A DNA stretch of 36,383 nucleotides from assembly GCA_910586965.1 (NCBI GenBank), contig CAJUMF010000035.1, forward strand, positions 1 through 36,383, given 5' to 3'. This DNA is from an uncultured Dorea sp. GTDB taxonomy: Bacteria > Bacillota > Clostridia > Lachnospirales > Lachnospiraceae. This document shows, one piece after another, positions 1 to 7,378 of this stretch (position 1 is the first letter of the stretch; each line of letters opens with the position of its first letter). A program made the position numbers and the translations under genes. The notes under the pieces were generated by a model that saw only the letters and a list, made by a program, of their open reading frames with translations, was not told where the DNA came from and did no database searches.

Positions 1-107
1 TCTCAAAGGATTTAGACGCTGTTAAGCAGAGTATTCTTGATGACAGTAAGATTGTCAAAAAAGGTGTTCGGGGAATATCCGTTAAAATATATCCCGAAAA
101 TGAGTGA
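1..107 (+). CDS. C-terminal end of an unrecognised protein (partial)
   Basis: A frame open from the window edge (codons from base 3) ends with TGA at 105-107 and gives 34 residues ending ISVKIYPENE. The other two plus frames have stops within the first 25 bases, so if this edge is coding it is in this frame. The tail is mixed charged/hydrophobic and I do not recognise the family. The next gene starts 129 bases downstream behind its own promoter, so the two are probably separate transcripts. The call rests only on the open frame and the orderly spacing to the next promoter. Confidence 0.45.
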   Translation, partial: SKDLDAVKQSILDDSKIVKKGVRGISVKIYPENE

Positions 108-129
108 TAAAAATTTTGAGCAAAAAGTA

Positions 130-160
130 TTGACTTCCACGTAACGTGATACTGTATTCT
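130..160 (+). promoter_or_regulatory. MerR-type elongated promoter and operator
   Basis: TTGACT (130-135) and TATTCT (155-160) are separated by 19 bp, the over-long spacing typical of promoters that MerR proteins untwist. Inside the spacer lies a perfect inverted repeat CACGT-A-ACGTG (138-148). The regulator gene starts at 237, so this is probably its autoregulatory promoter. The elements are read directly; the regulatory link is inferred from MerR family behaviour. Confidence 0.65.
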
Positions 161-236
161 TTTCTCATAGGAGCAGAATAGATATAAGCCGGCAATCTCT
201 GTCTTGCTTCTTCACAAATTTAAGGAGCTGATAAGA

Positions 237-1115
237 ATGCGAACCATAAGCCAAGTTGCAGAATTAACAGGCATAAGCACACGAACACTACAATACTATG
301 ACGAGATTGGATTGTTAAAGCCAAGCGAATTGACCGAATCCGGCTATCGCCTATATGATGATGAAGCCTTGCAAAAGCTACAACAAATCCTGTTTTTTAA
401 GGAATTGGGATTTAAGCTGAAAGAGATTAAAGAAATTCTGCAAAAACCAGATTTTGATAGAATCAAGGCTTTCAAAAGGCAAAAAGAATTGCTTCTGCTG
501 AAGCGCAATCGGACAGACAAACTTATACAGCTTCTTAGCCGCTTAGAGAAAGGAGAACAATGTATGAGTTTTAAGGAATTTGACCTGTCTGATTACATTA
601 CCGCATTAGAGGATTTTAAAAATAACAGCACTGATGATGTTATCAAGCACTGGGGAAGTATTGAAAATTTTGATATGTTTATTCAAAAAATTAAAGATGA
701 TGAAGCAGAGGTAGCTAAACTTGCCATTCAACAATTCGGCAGTATTGAAAAATACACCGAAGCCATGAAACATAATTTAGAGCATTTCTCTGAACTCATG
801 GAAACACAATTAACAGCGGAAGTGAAAGAAATCGGAAAACAGTCTGATATACTGTATGGCAGATTAGCCGCCAATTTGTCAGAAGATGTTTCTTCCCCTA
901 ACATACAATCCATTGTACACGAACTATTGCAGCTTATACAGAAAAACAGCGCTAACGTATCCCTCGGTAAGCCCTATATCAATGTTCTTATTGACACATA
1001 TTCAAGCGATTATATCAAAAGCATGACTGATAACAAATATGGAGAGGGGGCTTCTGATTATATTGTAAAAGCGTTCCGTTATTACTCGGAGAATAACGCT
1101 CCCGAAAACAATTAG
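237..1115 (+). CDS. MerR family regulator with TipAS-type effector domain
   Basis: A 292-residue transcription factor. The N-terminus is a MerR winged helix (residues 1-70: RTISQVAELTGISTRTLQYY, then DEIGLLKPSE), followed by a dimerisation helix to about residue 115. The C-terminal half matches the TipAS antibiotic-recognition domain: an all-helical region with IEKYTEAMKHNLEHFSEL and a terminal YIVKAFRYYSEN. TipAL-like proteins bind hydrophobic peptides or antibiotics and activate efflux or sequestration genes. The start is ATG 237 because AAGGAG (222-227) lies nine bases upstream; a TTG at 204 in the same frame has no ribosome binding site. No obvious target gene is adjacent, since guaA is convergent, so self-regulation is the visible role. 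The gene is AT-richer than the guaA side. Confidence 0.9.
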   Translation: MRTISQVAELTGISTRTLQYYDEIGLLKPSELTESGYRLYDDEALQKLQQILFFKELGFKLKEIKEILQKPDFDRIKAFKRQKELLLLKRNRTDKLIQLLSRLEKGEQCMSFKEFDLSDYITALEDFKNNSTDDVIKHWGSIENFDMFIQKIKDDEAEVAKLAIQQFGSIEKYTEAMKHNLEHFSELMETQLTAEVKEIGKQSDILYGRLAANLSEDVSSPNIQSIVHELLQLIQKNSANVSLGKPYINVLIDTYSSDYIKSMTDNKYGEGASDYIVKAFRYYSENNAPENN

Positions 1116-1144
1116 AGCCATTTTAGAGCCAACAGGCATAAAGC

Positions 1145-1183
1145 AATCCCGGAAACGCCCATTTTATCAGCATTTCCGGGATT
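1145..1183. terminator. Hairpin between convergent genes, probable bidirectional terminator
   Basis: Arms AATCCCGGAAA (1145-1155) and TTTCCGGGATT (1173-1183) are perfect complements around a 17-base loop. On the plus strand the stem runs into TTTTAT, a weak U-tract; on the minus strand it follows the guaA stop after a few bases. Its place between two convergent genes fits a shared terminator. Confidence 0.6.
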
Positions 1184-1190
1184 TTATCCG

Positions 1191-2738
1191 TTACTCGAAC
1201 TCTATCGTCCCCGGAGGCTTACTCGTCAGATCATACAGCACCCTATTAACCCCCTTAACTTCATTTATAATCCTGCTCATCACCTTCATAAGCACTTCAT
1301 AAGGCACCTGCGCCGCCTCTGCCGTCATAAAGTCTATCGTATTCACAGCCCTAAGCGCCACCGCATAGTCATACGTCCGCTCATCACCCATAACCCCCAC
1401 GCTCTGCATATTGGTAAGCGCCGCAAAATACTGCCCGATTCCTCCTGCCAGCCCGGCGTTTTCTATCTCTTCCCGGTAAATGGCATCGGCATCCTGCACA
1501 ATCCGGACTTTCTCAGCGGTCACCTCGCCGATGATACGCACGCCAAGCCCCGGTCCCGGGAATGGCTGGCGGTATACAAGATACTCCGGGATTCCAAGCT
1601 CCAGCCCGGCTTTCCGTACCTCGTCTTTAAAAAGGTCGCGGAGCGGCTCGATAATCTCCTTAAAATCCACATAATCCGGCAGCCCGCCTACATTGTGGTG
1701 GGATTTGATCACCGCCGACTCTCCGCCAAGGCCGCTTTCCACCACGTCCGGATAGATGGTTCCCTGCACGAGGAAATCCACGGCTCCGATTTTCTTTGCC
1801 TCTTCCTCAAATACACGGATAAACTCCTCTCCGATAATCTTCCGTTTCTCCTCTGGCTCGCTCACGCCCGCCAGCTTATCGTAGAACCTCTGCTGCGCGT
1901 TGACCCGGATGAAGTTTAAGTCGTAGGAACCAGACGGGCCGAAGACCGCTTCCACCTCGTCTCCTTCATTTTTGCGGAGCAGGCCGTGGTCTACAAATAC
2001 ACAGGTAAGCTGCCCGCCCACTGCCTTTGACAGGAGCACTGCCGCCACAGAAGAATCAACGCCTCCCGACAGCGCACAGAGCACCTTACCGTCTCCGACT
2101 CTTTCTCTGATCTGCCGGATAGATTCTTCCACAAAAGAATCCATCCTCCAGTCTCCGGCGCATCCGCAGACATTCCTTACAAAATTAGACAGCATCTTTG
2201 TTCCCTCCGCCGTGTGGAGCACCTCCGGATGGAACTGAATCGCATATAATCCTTCCTTTTCATTTTCTGCCGCCGCCACCGGGCAGTCCGCCGTGTGGGC
2301 GGTAATCTCAAAGCCCGGTGCCGTCTTAAGTATCGCGTCAAAATGGCTCATCCAGCAGATTGTCCTCTCCTGCACATTTTCAAACACCTTTGACTGCGCT
2401 TTATCTACAAGCACTTCTGTCTTTCCGTACTCCCTTACGTCCGCGCGAGCCACTTTTCCGCCAAGCACATGCATCATAAGCTGCGCGCCGTAACACAGGC
2501 CCAGCACCGGGATTCCCAGCTTAAAAAGTTCTTCAGAATAAGTCGGCGCACCCGGCTCATAGCAGCTGTTTGGGCCGCCCGTCAGGATGATTCCCTTCGG
2601 GTTCATCGCCTTAATCTTTTCTAAATCTGTCTTGTAAGAATATATCTCGCAATATACGTTGCATTCGCGGACGCGCCTTGCCACAAGCTGGTTATACTGT
2701 CCGCCGAAATCAAGAACAATCACTAACTCTCTCTTCAC
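1191..2738 (-). CDS. guaA: GMP synthase (glutamine-hydrolysing)
   Basis: Converts XMP to GMP with ATP and glutamine, the last step of guanylate synthesis, in the cytosol. The 515 residues are the full family length. The class I glutaminase domain has the nucleophile in GLCYGAQLMMHVLGG and the His-Glu pair in IQFHPEV. The ATP pyrophosphatase domain follows with the P-loop ALSGGVDSSVAAVLL at about residue 220, and the C-terminal dimerisation domain ends in PPGTIEFE. The start codon is GTG (2736-2738) with AGGAG about eight bases upstream. The gene has its own promoter at 2815-2843, so it need not depend on the upstream reductase gene. No guanine-riboswitch-like fold was seen in the roughly 70-base leader. 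Confidence 0.97.
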   Translation of the reverse strand: MKRELVIVLDFGGQYNQLVARRVRECNVYCEIYSYKTDLEKIKAMNPKGIILTGGPNSCYEPGAPTYSEELFKLGIPVLGLCYGAQLMMHVLGGKVARADVREYGKTEVLVDKAQSKVFENVQERTICWMSHFDAILKTAPGFEITAHTADCPVAAAENEKEGLYAIQFHPEVLHTAEGTKMLSNFVRNVCGCAGDWRMDSFVEESIRQIRERVGDGKVLCALSGGVDSSVAAVLLSKAVGGQLTCVFVDHGLLRKNEGDEVEAVFGPSGSYDLNFIRVNAQQRFYDKLAGVSEPEEKRKIIGEEFIRVFEEEAKKIGAVDFLVQGTIYPDVVESGLGGESAVIKSHHNVGGLPDYVDFKEIIEPLRDLFKDEVRKAGLELGIPEYLVYRQPFPGPGLGVRIIGEVTAEKVRIVQDADAIYREEIENAGLAGGIGQYFAALTNMQSVGVMGDERTYDYAVALRAVNTIDFMTAEAAQVPYEVLMKVMSRIINEVKGVNRVLYDLTSKPPGTIEFE

Positions 2739-2814
2739 CTGAAAGCTCCTCTCTGATTTTCTTTTTACATATCTTTTGCACTTGCCTCAATACGCAAAGA
2801 TACACATGTTCCTA

Positions 2815-2843
2815 ATTATACCGTCATTCCTTTAATTTTTCAA
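2815..2843 (-). promoter_or_regulatory. Sigma-A promoter of guaA
   Basis: On the minus strand TTGAAA (2838-2843) and TATAAT (2815-2820) are 17 bp apart. The -35 and spacer lie over the last 20 bases of the upstream aldo/keto reductase coding sequence. Transcription would start about 70 bases before the guaA GTG. Confidence 0.7.
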
Positions 2844-3951
2844 CAAAATCCGCTAGAACCTCCGAGATCTTGATCTGCTGCGGACACACAGCCTCACAGC
2901 TCCTGCATCCTATACATGCGTCCGGCCGGTTTTCCTCAGGAATCGCCTGGATCGTCATAGGCGCAAGGAATCCGCCGCCGGTAAATACATGTTCATTGTA
3001 AAGCTTTAACATCGCCGGGATATCAATGCCACTCGGACAGTGGCTCGTGCAGTAATGACATGCCGTACACGGAACGCCGTTGATCATATTGTCCGCCAGT
3101 TCAAGAAGTTTTTCCATCTCTCCGTCATCTAACGGCTTTTCTTCCTCAAAGGTTCGGATATTCTCCTTCATCTGCTCTAAGCTTGACATACCGGAAAGGA
3201 TCATCTTTACCTCCGGGAAGGACTGCAGGAAACGGAACGCCCACGCCGGAACCGCCTCTTCCGGACGCATCTCCTTAAGGAGCTTTTCATCCGCCTCCGG
3301 AAGCGAGGAGAGCTTTCCGCCTCTTAACGGCTCCATTACCCACACCGGGATATTGTACTCATTCAGAAGTTCCACCTTTTTCCTTGCATCCTGGAAGTTC
3401 CAGTCTATGTAATTAATCTGGAGCTGGCAGAATTCCATATGATCTCCGTATCTTTCTAAGAAACGCTTCATCACATCATAACTTCCGTGGGCGGAAAACC
3501 CGAGATGGCGGATGCGGCCGTTTTCCTTCTGTTTCGTCAGATACTCGTCAATCTTATACTGCTTATCTAAGTATGCATCGATATTCATCTCGCATACATT
3601 GTGGAACAAATAGAAGTCAAAATAATCTACCCTGCACTTTTCAAGCTGTTTCTCAAAAATCTCTTCCACCTTCGGCATATTTGCCAGGTCATATCCCGGA
3701 AATTTCGTCGCGAGATAAAAGCTCTCTCTTGGGTACTTTTCCAGAATCTTTCCCATCACAAGCTCAGAATTCCCGCCGTGATATCCCCATGCCGTGTCGA
3801 CATAATTGATGCCGTTTTCAAATGCATATGCGATAATCTCCGCTGTCTTTGCCTCGTCAACCTGCTCGTCCTTCCCGTCAATAAGCGGAAGCCGCATCGT
3901 TCCCATTCCAAGTGCAGATAATTTTAAATCCTGAAACTCCTTATAAACCAT
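2824..3951 (-). CDS. Aldo/keto reductase with C-terminal 4Fe-4S domain
   Basis: A 375-residue oxidoreductase. The N-terminal three-quarters is an aldo/keto reductase TIM barrel: GMGTMRLPL near the start, the catalytic Asp/Tyr region YVDTAWGYHGGNSE, and RHLGFSAHG further on. The C-terminus has two cysteine groups, CTACHYCTSHCPSG and CIGCRSCEAVCPQQ, typical of the clostridial ferredoxin-like members of this family, suggesting electron exchange with ferredoxin rather than only NAD(P)H. The substrate cannot be told from sequence. The start is ATG 3951 behind AGGAGG; an in-frame upstream extension to 4011 lacks a ribosome binding site and covers the promoter. A promoter with palindromic flanks lies at 4017-4066. 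Confidence 0.88.
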   Translation of the reverse strand: MVYKEFQDLKLSALGMGTMRLPLIDGKDEQVDEAKTAEIIAYAFENGINYVDTAWGYHGGNSELVMGKILEKYPRESFYLATKFPGYDLANMPKVEEIFEKQLEKCRVDYFDFYLFHNVCEMNIDAYLDKQYKIDEYLTKQKENGRIRHLGFSAHGSYDVMKRFLERYGDHMEFCQLQINYIDWNFQDARKKVELLNEYNIPVWVMEPLRGGKLSSLPEADEKLLKEMRPEEAVPAWAFRFLQSFPEVKMILSGMSSLEQMKENIRTFEEEKPLDDGEMEKLLELADNMINGVPCTACHYCTSHCPSGIDIPAMLKLYNEHVFTGGGFLAPMTIQAIPEENRPDACIGCRSCEAVCPQQIKISEVLADFVEKLKE

Positions 3952-4016
3952 ATCTTTTATTCCTCCTTCTCCATCCGCCTTACGGATGATTATATTAACA
4001 AAGCTCCTCAACGTCC

Positions 4017-4066
4017 ATTATACGTCAAGGAGCCTCTTTGCTCAACCGGTAGTGGATAATACCGGT
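4017..4066 (-). promoter_or_regulatory. Promoter with flanking palindrome upstream of the aldo/keto reductase
   Basis: On the minus strand TTGAGC (4040-4045) and TATAAT (4017-4022) are 17 bp apart. Abutting the -35 on its upstream side is a perfect inverted repeat, ACCGGTA (4045-4051) and TACCGGT (4060-4066), with an eight-base centre. A second, imperfect inverted repeat (CAAAG 3999-4003 with CTTTG 4036-4040, and inner CTCCT/AGGAG) brackets the -10. The geometry suggests control by a DNA-binding protein; I cannot name it. Confidence 0.5.
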
Positions 4067-4099
4067 CGCAAATATATTTACCTGATATTTTTGACTGTA

Positions 4100-4330
4100 C
4101 TATGCTGCAAGGTATGGTGCGATGTCCTCAAATAATGCATCGCAGTTTTCGTCGTATACCTTCAATTCAATCTTCCGTTCGAGCCCAAGATTCAGAAGTC
4201 CAAACAGAGATTTTGCATCGACGGTAAAACGACCGCTTTTCATATCCATATCATATGGATAATTCTCGACTTTTTTTACAAAGTCCAACATGTCTTCCAC
4301 TTTCCGGAAAATAACTGTTCTCTTTCTCAT
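4100..4330 (-). CDS. HPr-like protein lacking the phosphoacceptor histidine
   Basis: A 76-residue protein that aligns with the PTS phosphocarrier HPr through its second half: VDAKSLFGLLNLGLERK corresponds to the Ser46 loop and following helix of HPr. The first half has no equivalent of the GLHARPA active site with His15, so it should not carry phosphate in the PTS chain. The Ser46-type serine (in KSLFG) is kept, as in Crh of Bacillus, a regulatory HPr paralogue. A regulatory partner role is therefore inferred, not shown. ATG 4330 follows AAGGAG at normal spacing. It appears monocistronic, divergent from the 2-hydroxyacid dehydrogenase gene. Confidence 0.75.
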   Translation of the reverse strand: MRKRTVIFRKVEDMLDFVKKVENYPYDMDMKSGRFTVDAKSLFGLLNLGLERKIELKVYDENCDALFEDIAPYLAA

Positions 4331-4357
4331 TGCTTATCACTCCTTTTCTTGGAAAGC

Positions 4358-4366
4358 ATATTACCA
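4358..4366 (-). promoter_or_regulatory. Possible extended -10 promoter of the HPr-like gene
   Basis: TGG-TAATAT on the minus strand (4358-4366) matches the TGn extended -10 form and lies 28 bases upstream of the start codon. No convincing -35 is present at 16-18 bp. Confidence 0.35.
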
Positions 4367-4469
4367 TAAAATTTCCAGTCTTGAAAAGAGGAAAAATGTC
4401 AAAAATATGTAAAAATATTAGAAATTATATTATACTGTTCTTATCATATTCACAAGAAAGGAGACGACC

Positions 4470-5408
4470 ATGAAAATTGTATTTTTAGATGTAAAAACCA
4501 TCGGTGAGGATATTGATCTGTCCGGCTTCGACCGGTTAGGGGAAGTGGTAAAATATCCCTTCTCAACATCCGATGAAGTGCCGGAGCGGATTTCTGATGC
4601 CGACGTGATCATTGTAAATAAAGTCCAGGTCAACGCGCGTACCATCGGCGCGGCAAAGAATCTCAAATTAGTGTGTGTCACCGCCACCGGAACGAACAAT
4701 CTGGACAAAGATTATTTAGACAGCCGGAAAATTGCCTGGCGCAATGTCGCCGGATATTCCACGGAATCAGTGGCGCAGCATACTTTCGCGATGCTTTTCT
4801 TCCTTTTAGAAAAGCTGCGGTATTATGACGATTATGTGAAGGACGACCATTACACTAACGACACCATCTTCACACATTTTGAGGAAGTATTCTATGAACT
4901 GAGCGGGAAGACCTGGGGCATCATCGGACTGGGGAACATCGGCCGGCGGGTAGCTTCCATCGCAGAAGCCTTCGGGGCTAAGGTCATCTACTCCTCCCCC
5001 TCCGGCAGCGCACCCCAGGACGGATACTGTCAAGTAGACTTAGACACGCTCTATGCTTCCTCCGACATTATCTCCGTCCATGCACCGCTCAATGAATTTA
5101 CGGAAAACCTGATCAACAAAAGAGCTTTCTCCAAAATGAAAAAAAGCTGCATCTTCCTGAATCTTGGGCGCGGTCCTATCGTGGCCGAGCAGGATCTCTG
5201 CGATGCCCTCGATAAAGATATCATCCAGGCGGCCGGCTTAGATGTCCTCAGCACGGAACCTATGGCTCCCGACAATCCGCTGCGGAAAATCAAAGACAGC
5301 CGCAGGCTTTTCATCACGCCTCATGTAGCCTGGGCCAGCGTCGAGGCACGCACCCGCCTGATGAATATTATCTTAAATCAGGTCACCGAATTTTTCAGAC
5401 AGACTTAA
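4470..5408 (+). CDS. D-2-hydroxyacid dehydrogenase (hydroxypyruvate reductase-like)
   Basis: A 312-residue NAD(P)-dependent dehydrogenase that reduces 2-oxoacids to D-2-hydroxyacids. The Rossmann domain in the middle has GLGNIGRRVASIAEAFGAKV; the signature LNLGRGPIVAEQDLCDAL follows, and the catalytic histidine lies in FITPHVAWAS near the end. Length is normal for the family. The closest subgroup by eye is glycerate dehydrogenase/hydroxypyruvate reductase, but the exact 2-oxoacid is uncertain. ATG 4470 is preceded by AAAGGAG. An A+T-rich stretch upstream offers TATACT at 4431-4436 without a clear -35. The 3' end overlaps the convergent dipeptidase gene by 14 bases and its terminator lies inside that gene. 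Confidence 0.9.
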   Translation: MKIVFLDVKTIGEDIDLSGFDRLGEVVKYPFSTSDEVPERISDADVIIVNKVQVNARTIGAAKNLKLVCVTATGTNNLDKDYLDSRKIAWRNVAGYSTESVAQHTFAMLFFLLEKLRYYDDYVKDDHYTNDTIFTHFEEVFYELSGKTWGIIGLGNIGRRVASIAEAFGAKVIYSSPSGSAPQDGYCQVDLDTLYASSDIISVHAPLNEFTENLINKRAFSKMKKSCIFLNLGRGPIVAEQDLCDALDKDIIQAAGLDVLSTEPMAPDNPLRKIKDSRRLFITPHVAWASVEARTRLMNIILNQVTEFFRQT

Positions 5409-6351
5409 GGATGCGAAGGGCGTTTTTGCTCCAGATCTTATCAATCTGGGAAACAGAAACGCCCTTTTTCTTCAAGGCATCCCACAGCTTTTCCATGTGT
5501 GCAGTTCCCGGGATATCCAGCCGCTCTATCCCGTCAAATCCGTCAAAGTCCGTGCCGATCATGGGAAAATCCTCTCCGCCGCATTGAATCATATGAACAA
5601 TGTGGGCTGTCATCTCATCGATAAGAGAAGCATCCTCTGTCCCTAAAAACGGCCCGTAAAAATTAAGCCCCGCGCCGCCGCCGATTCCTGACAGGCTTCG
5701 GATCATCTCATCGGTTAAGTTTCTCGGATGATTTTTAAGCTCCCTGCAATTGGAGTGGGATGCCACGACCGGCCCTTTCGCGCAGCGGAGAATATCCCAA
5801 AAGGTGCCGTCGGAAGCATGGGATACGTCCACGATCATACCAAGCTCCCCCATCCGTCTTACTGTCTCTGTCCCGAAAGGCTTCAGTCCCTTTTCCATAA
5901 CCGAAGACTCGCGGCTGTTGGGATGTCCGATGCAGTTCTCGTAATTCCACATAAGCGTCATCAGGCGGATTCCTCTTTGGTACAGATCTTCCAGCCGCTT
6001 AAGCTCACCTTCCAGGATGCCTCCTTCCTCCACCGTAAGTATCGCAGAGATCTTCCCTTCGGATTCATTTTTTATCACATCATCATAAGAATATGCACTG
6101 GCGATATCCTCCGGGAATCTCTCTATCTGTCTTTCCATAAAATCTATCATCTCATGGACATGCCGGTAACCCTCCCCGTATCCACCCGCCATGCCTTCCC
6201 GATAGACAAAGCAGGCGAAGAACTGCGCCGTGACCCCTGCCTGCTTCATCCCCGGGATGTTGACACTGCACCGGTTCTCCATCAGATCTCCTGTCTTATC
6301 CAGATCTTTAAGCTTCCAGATTGTATCACAATGCATATCAATAAGTTTCAT
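5395..6351 (-). CDS. Membrane dipeptidase family protein (peptidase M19)
   Basis: A 318-residue zinc dipeptidase of the renal-dipeptidase family, which cleaves dipeptides including D-amino-acid ones. The metal-binding start is MKLIDMHCDTIW (HxD); VEEGGILEG supplies the bridging Glu, DVSHASDGTFWDIL and VVASHSNCREL the two later histidines, and PMIGTDFDGFDG the terminal Asp region. No signal peptide is seen, so it is probably cytosolic like other bacterial members. I chose ATG 6351 because the first in-frame ATG (6394-6396) overlaps a -10 box. Spacing of AAAGGA to the start is longish. It is divergent from the amidotransferase-like gene, 68 bases away, and both could act in peptide turnover. 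Confidence 0.9.
   Translation of the reverse strand: MKLIDMHCDTIWKLKDLDKTGDLMENRCSVNIPGMKQAGVTAQFFACFVYREGMAGGYGEGYRHVHEMIDFMERQIERFPEDIASAYSYDDVIKNESEGKISAILTVEEGGILEGELKRLEDLYQRGIRLMTLMWNYENCIGHPNSRESSVMEKGLKPFGTETVRRMGELGMIVDVSHASDGTFWDILRCAKGPVVASHSNCRELKNHPRNLTDEMIRSLSGIGGGAGLNFYGPFLGTEDASLIDEMTAHIVHMIQCGGEDFPMIGTDFDGFDGIERLDIPGTAHMEKLWDALKKKGVSVSQIDKIWSKNALRILKSV
5416..5469 (+). terminator. Intrinsic terminator embedded in the opposite coding sequence
   Basis: AAGGGCGTTT (5416-5425) pairs with AAACGCCCTT (5457-5466), and an inner CCAGAT (5431-5436) pairs with ATCTGG (5444-5449). The stem is followed by a run of T (5465-5469). It lies eight bases after the dehydrogenase stop and entirely inside the coding end of the convergent dipeptidase gene. 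Confidence 0.65.
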
Positions 6352-6394
6352 ATCAGCCCACATCCTTTCATAACTAATAAGTAAGACTCCGTAC

Positions 6395-6403
6395 ATTATA
6401 ACA
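6395..6403 (-). promoter_or_regulatory. Extended -10 promoter of the dipeptidase gene
   Basis: TGT-TATAAT on the minus strand (6395-6403) is a perfect extended -10. No good -35 is present, which extended -10 promoters tolerate. Its overlap with the most upstream ATG rules that codon out as the translation start. Confidence 0.55.
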
Positions 6404-6419
6404 TGAGAAAGGCAATTTT

Positions 6420-7136
6420 ATGAGTCCTGTTATTGGAATATTATTTTGCGGCTTTGAAGAAAACCGCCAGTTTGTCACTTCGTCTTACGTGGAGGCAATC
6501 GCTGATTCCGGCGCGGTTCCGCTCATCATCCCCTGTCCTGGCAAGGCCACCTGCCCAACAAAATATTTTCAGCTTTGCGATGGCTTTCTCTTCTGCGGCG
6601 GCGGGGATATTACCCCTCTTCTTTTCGGTGAAAACCTGATGACGGAAAGAGGGAACACCGACTGGAAGACCGATATCTTTCACATCCGGTTCATGCAGAA
6701 AGTGCTCTCCTACAAGCTACCTGTACTCGGCATCTGCCGCGGTATGCAAGTATTAAATCTCGCCCTCGGCGGCACCATCTATCAGGATATTTCCATGCGC
6801 CCGGAGAAATCCCTGAACCATATGCAACTTTCCCAGGACCGCTCGGATGCCTGCCACCAGATCTCCGTCTCAAAGAGCAGTATGCTCTGCAAGCTGTGCG
6901 GTGAAACACTCGATGTGAATAGCTACCATCATCAGTGCATAAAAACCCTGGGTGAAACACTCCGTACAACCGCCATTGCTCCCGACGGCATCATCGAAGC
7001 TGTTGAATCCTCCGTTTTCCCCTTCGCCGTCGGCGTCCAATGGCATCCGGAATGTATGTATATGGAAAATGAGCCAATGAAAAATCTTTTTTTACTTTTT
7101 ATCAGAGCTTCCAAAAAAGAAAGACATATTTTTTAA
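6420..7136 (+). CDS. Gamma-glutamyl-gamma-aminobutyrate hydrolase family protein (class I GATase-like)
   Basis: A 238-residue hydrolase of the PuuD/peptidase C26 type. The catalytic cysteine is in VLGICRGMQVLNLALGGT (about residue 105) and the His-Glu pair in VGVQWHPECM near residue 208. The oxyanion glycine strand is FLFCGGGDITP. Family members remove gamma-linked glutamate from small amines; the substrate here is unknown, since no polyamine or putrescine genes are nearby. ATG 6420 has AGAAAGG eight bases upstream. It is divergent from the M19 dipeptidase, and the two spore coat genes follow 48 bases downstream on the same strand. Confidence 0.88.
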   Translation: MSPVIGILFCGFEENRQFVTSSYVEAIADSGAVPLIIPCPGKATCPTKYFQLCDGFLFCGGGDITPLLFGENLMTERGNTDWKTDIFHIRFMQKVLSYKLPVLGICRGMQVLNLALGGTIYQDISMRPEKSLNHMQLSQDRSDACHQISVSKSSMLCKLCGETLDVNSYHHQCIKTLGETLRTTAIAPDGIIEAVESSVFPFAVGVQWHPECMYMENEPMKNLFLLFIRASKKERHIF

Positions 7137-7184
7137 GCTTACGGTGCATACTAACTTCGAAAGAAAATGAAGGAGGAAATACCC

Positions 7185-7367
7185 ATGTCAGAAATTTCAG
7201 TTCTTGATCTACAAAACTTACGCCACTTGATTGGCGGATTCGACACATGCCACTGTAAGATGCAAGATTACGCAGCTCAGGCAAAAGATCCTGAAATCAA
7301 GCAGCTCTTTCAGGATGCTGCAAATTCTGCAATGAAAAACAAACAGGATTTGATGAAATTCTTATAG
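7185..7367 (+). CDS. Small CotF-like spore coat protein
   Basis: A 60-residue helical protein with the spacing of the CotF coat family: an N-terminal LQNLRHLIGGFDTCHCKMQD helix, then AAQAKDPEIKQLFQDAANSA and a final helix. Clostridia often carry a short and a longer CotF-like protein in tandem, as here. The start is ATG 7185, eight bases after AGGAGG; an in-frame ATG at 7167 lies before that ribosome binding site and is not used. CATACTA at 7147-7153 resembles the -10 of the forespore sigma-G class, but the -35 is not convincing. Confidence 0.7.
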   Translation: MSEISVLDLQNLRHLIGGFDTCHCKMQDYAAQAKDPEIKQLFQDAANSAMKNKQDLMKFL

Positions 7368-7378
7368 GAGGGAAAATT

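Noticed and set aside
204..236. TTG 204 as start of the MerR gene
   Set aside because: AAGGAG at 222-227 serves ATG 237; nothing serves TTG 204.
2739..2808. Guanine riboswitch ahead of guaA
   Set aside because: The leader is only about 70 bases and no three-way junction pattern could be drawn.
5728..6384. 218-codon plus-strand frame opposite the dipeptidase
   Set aside because: It covers conserved M19 codons on the other strand and lacks a start signal or any domain.
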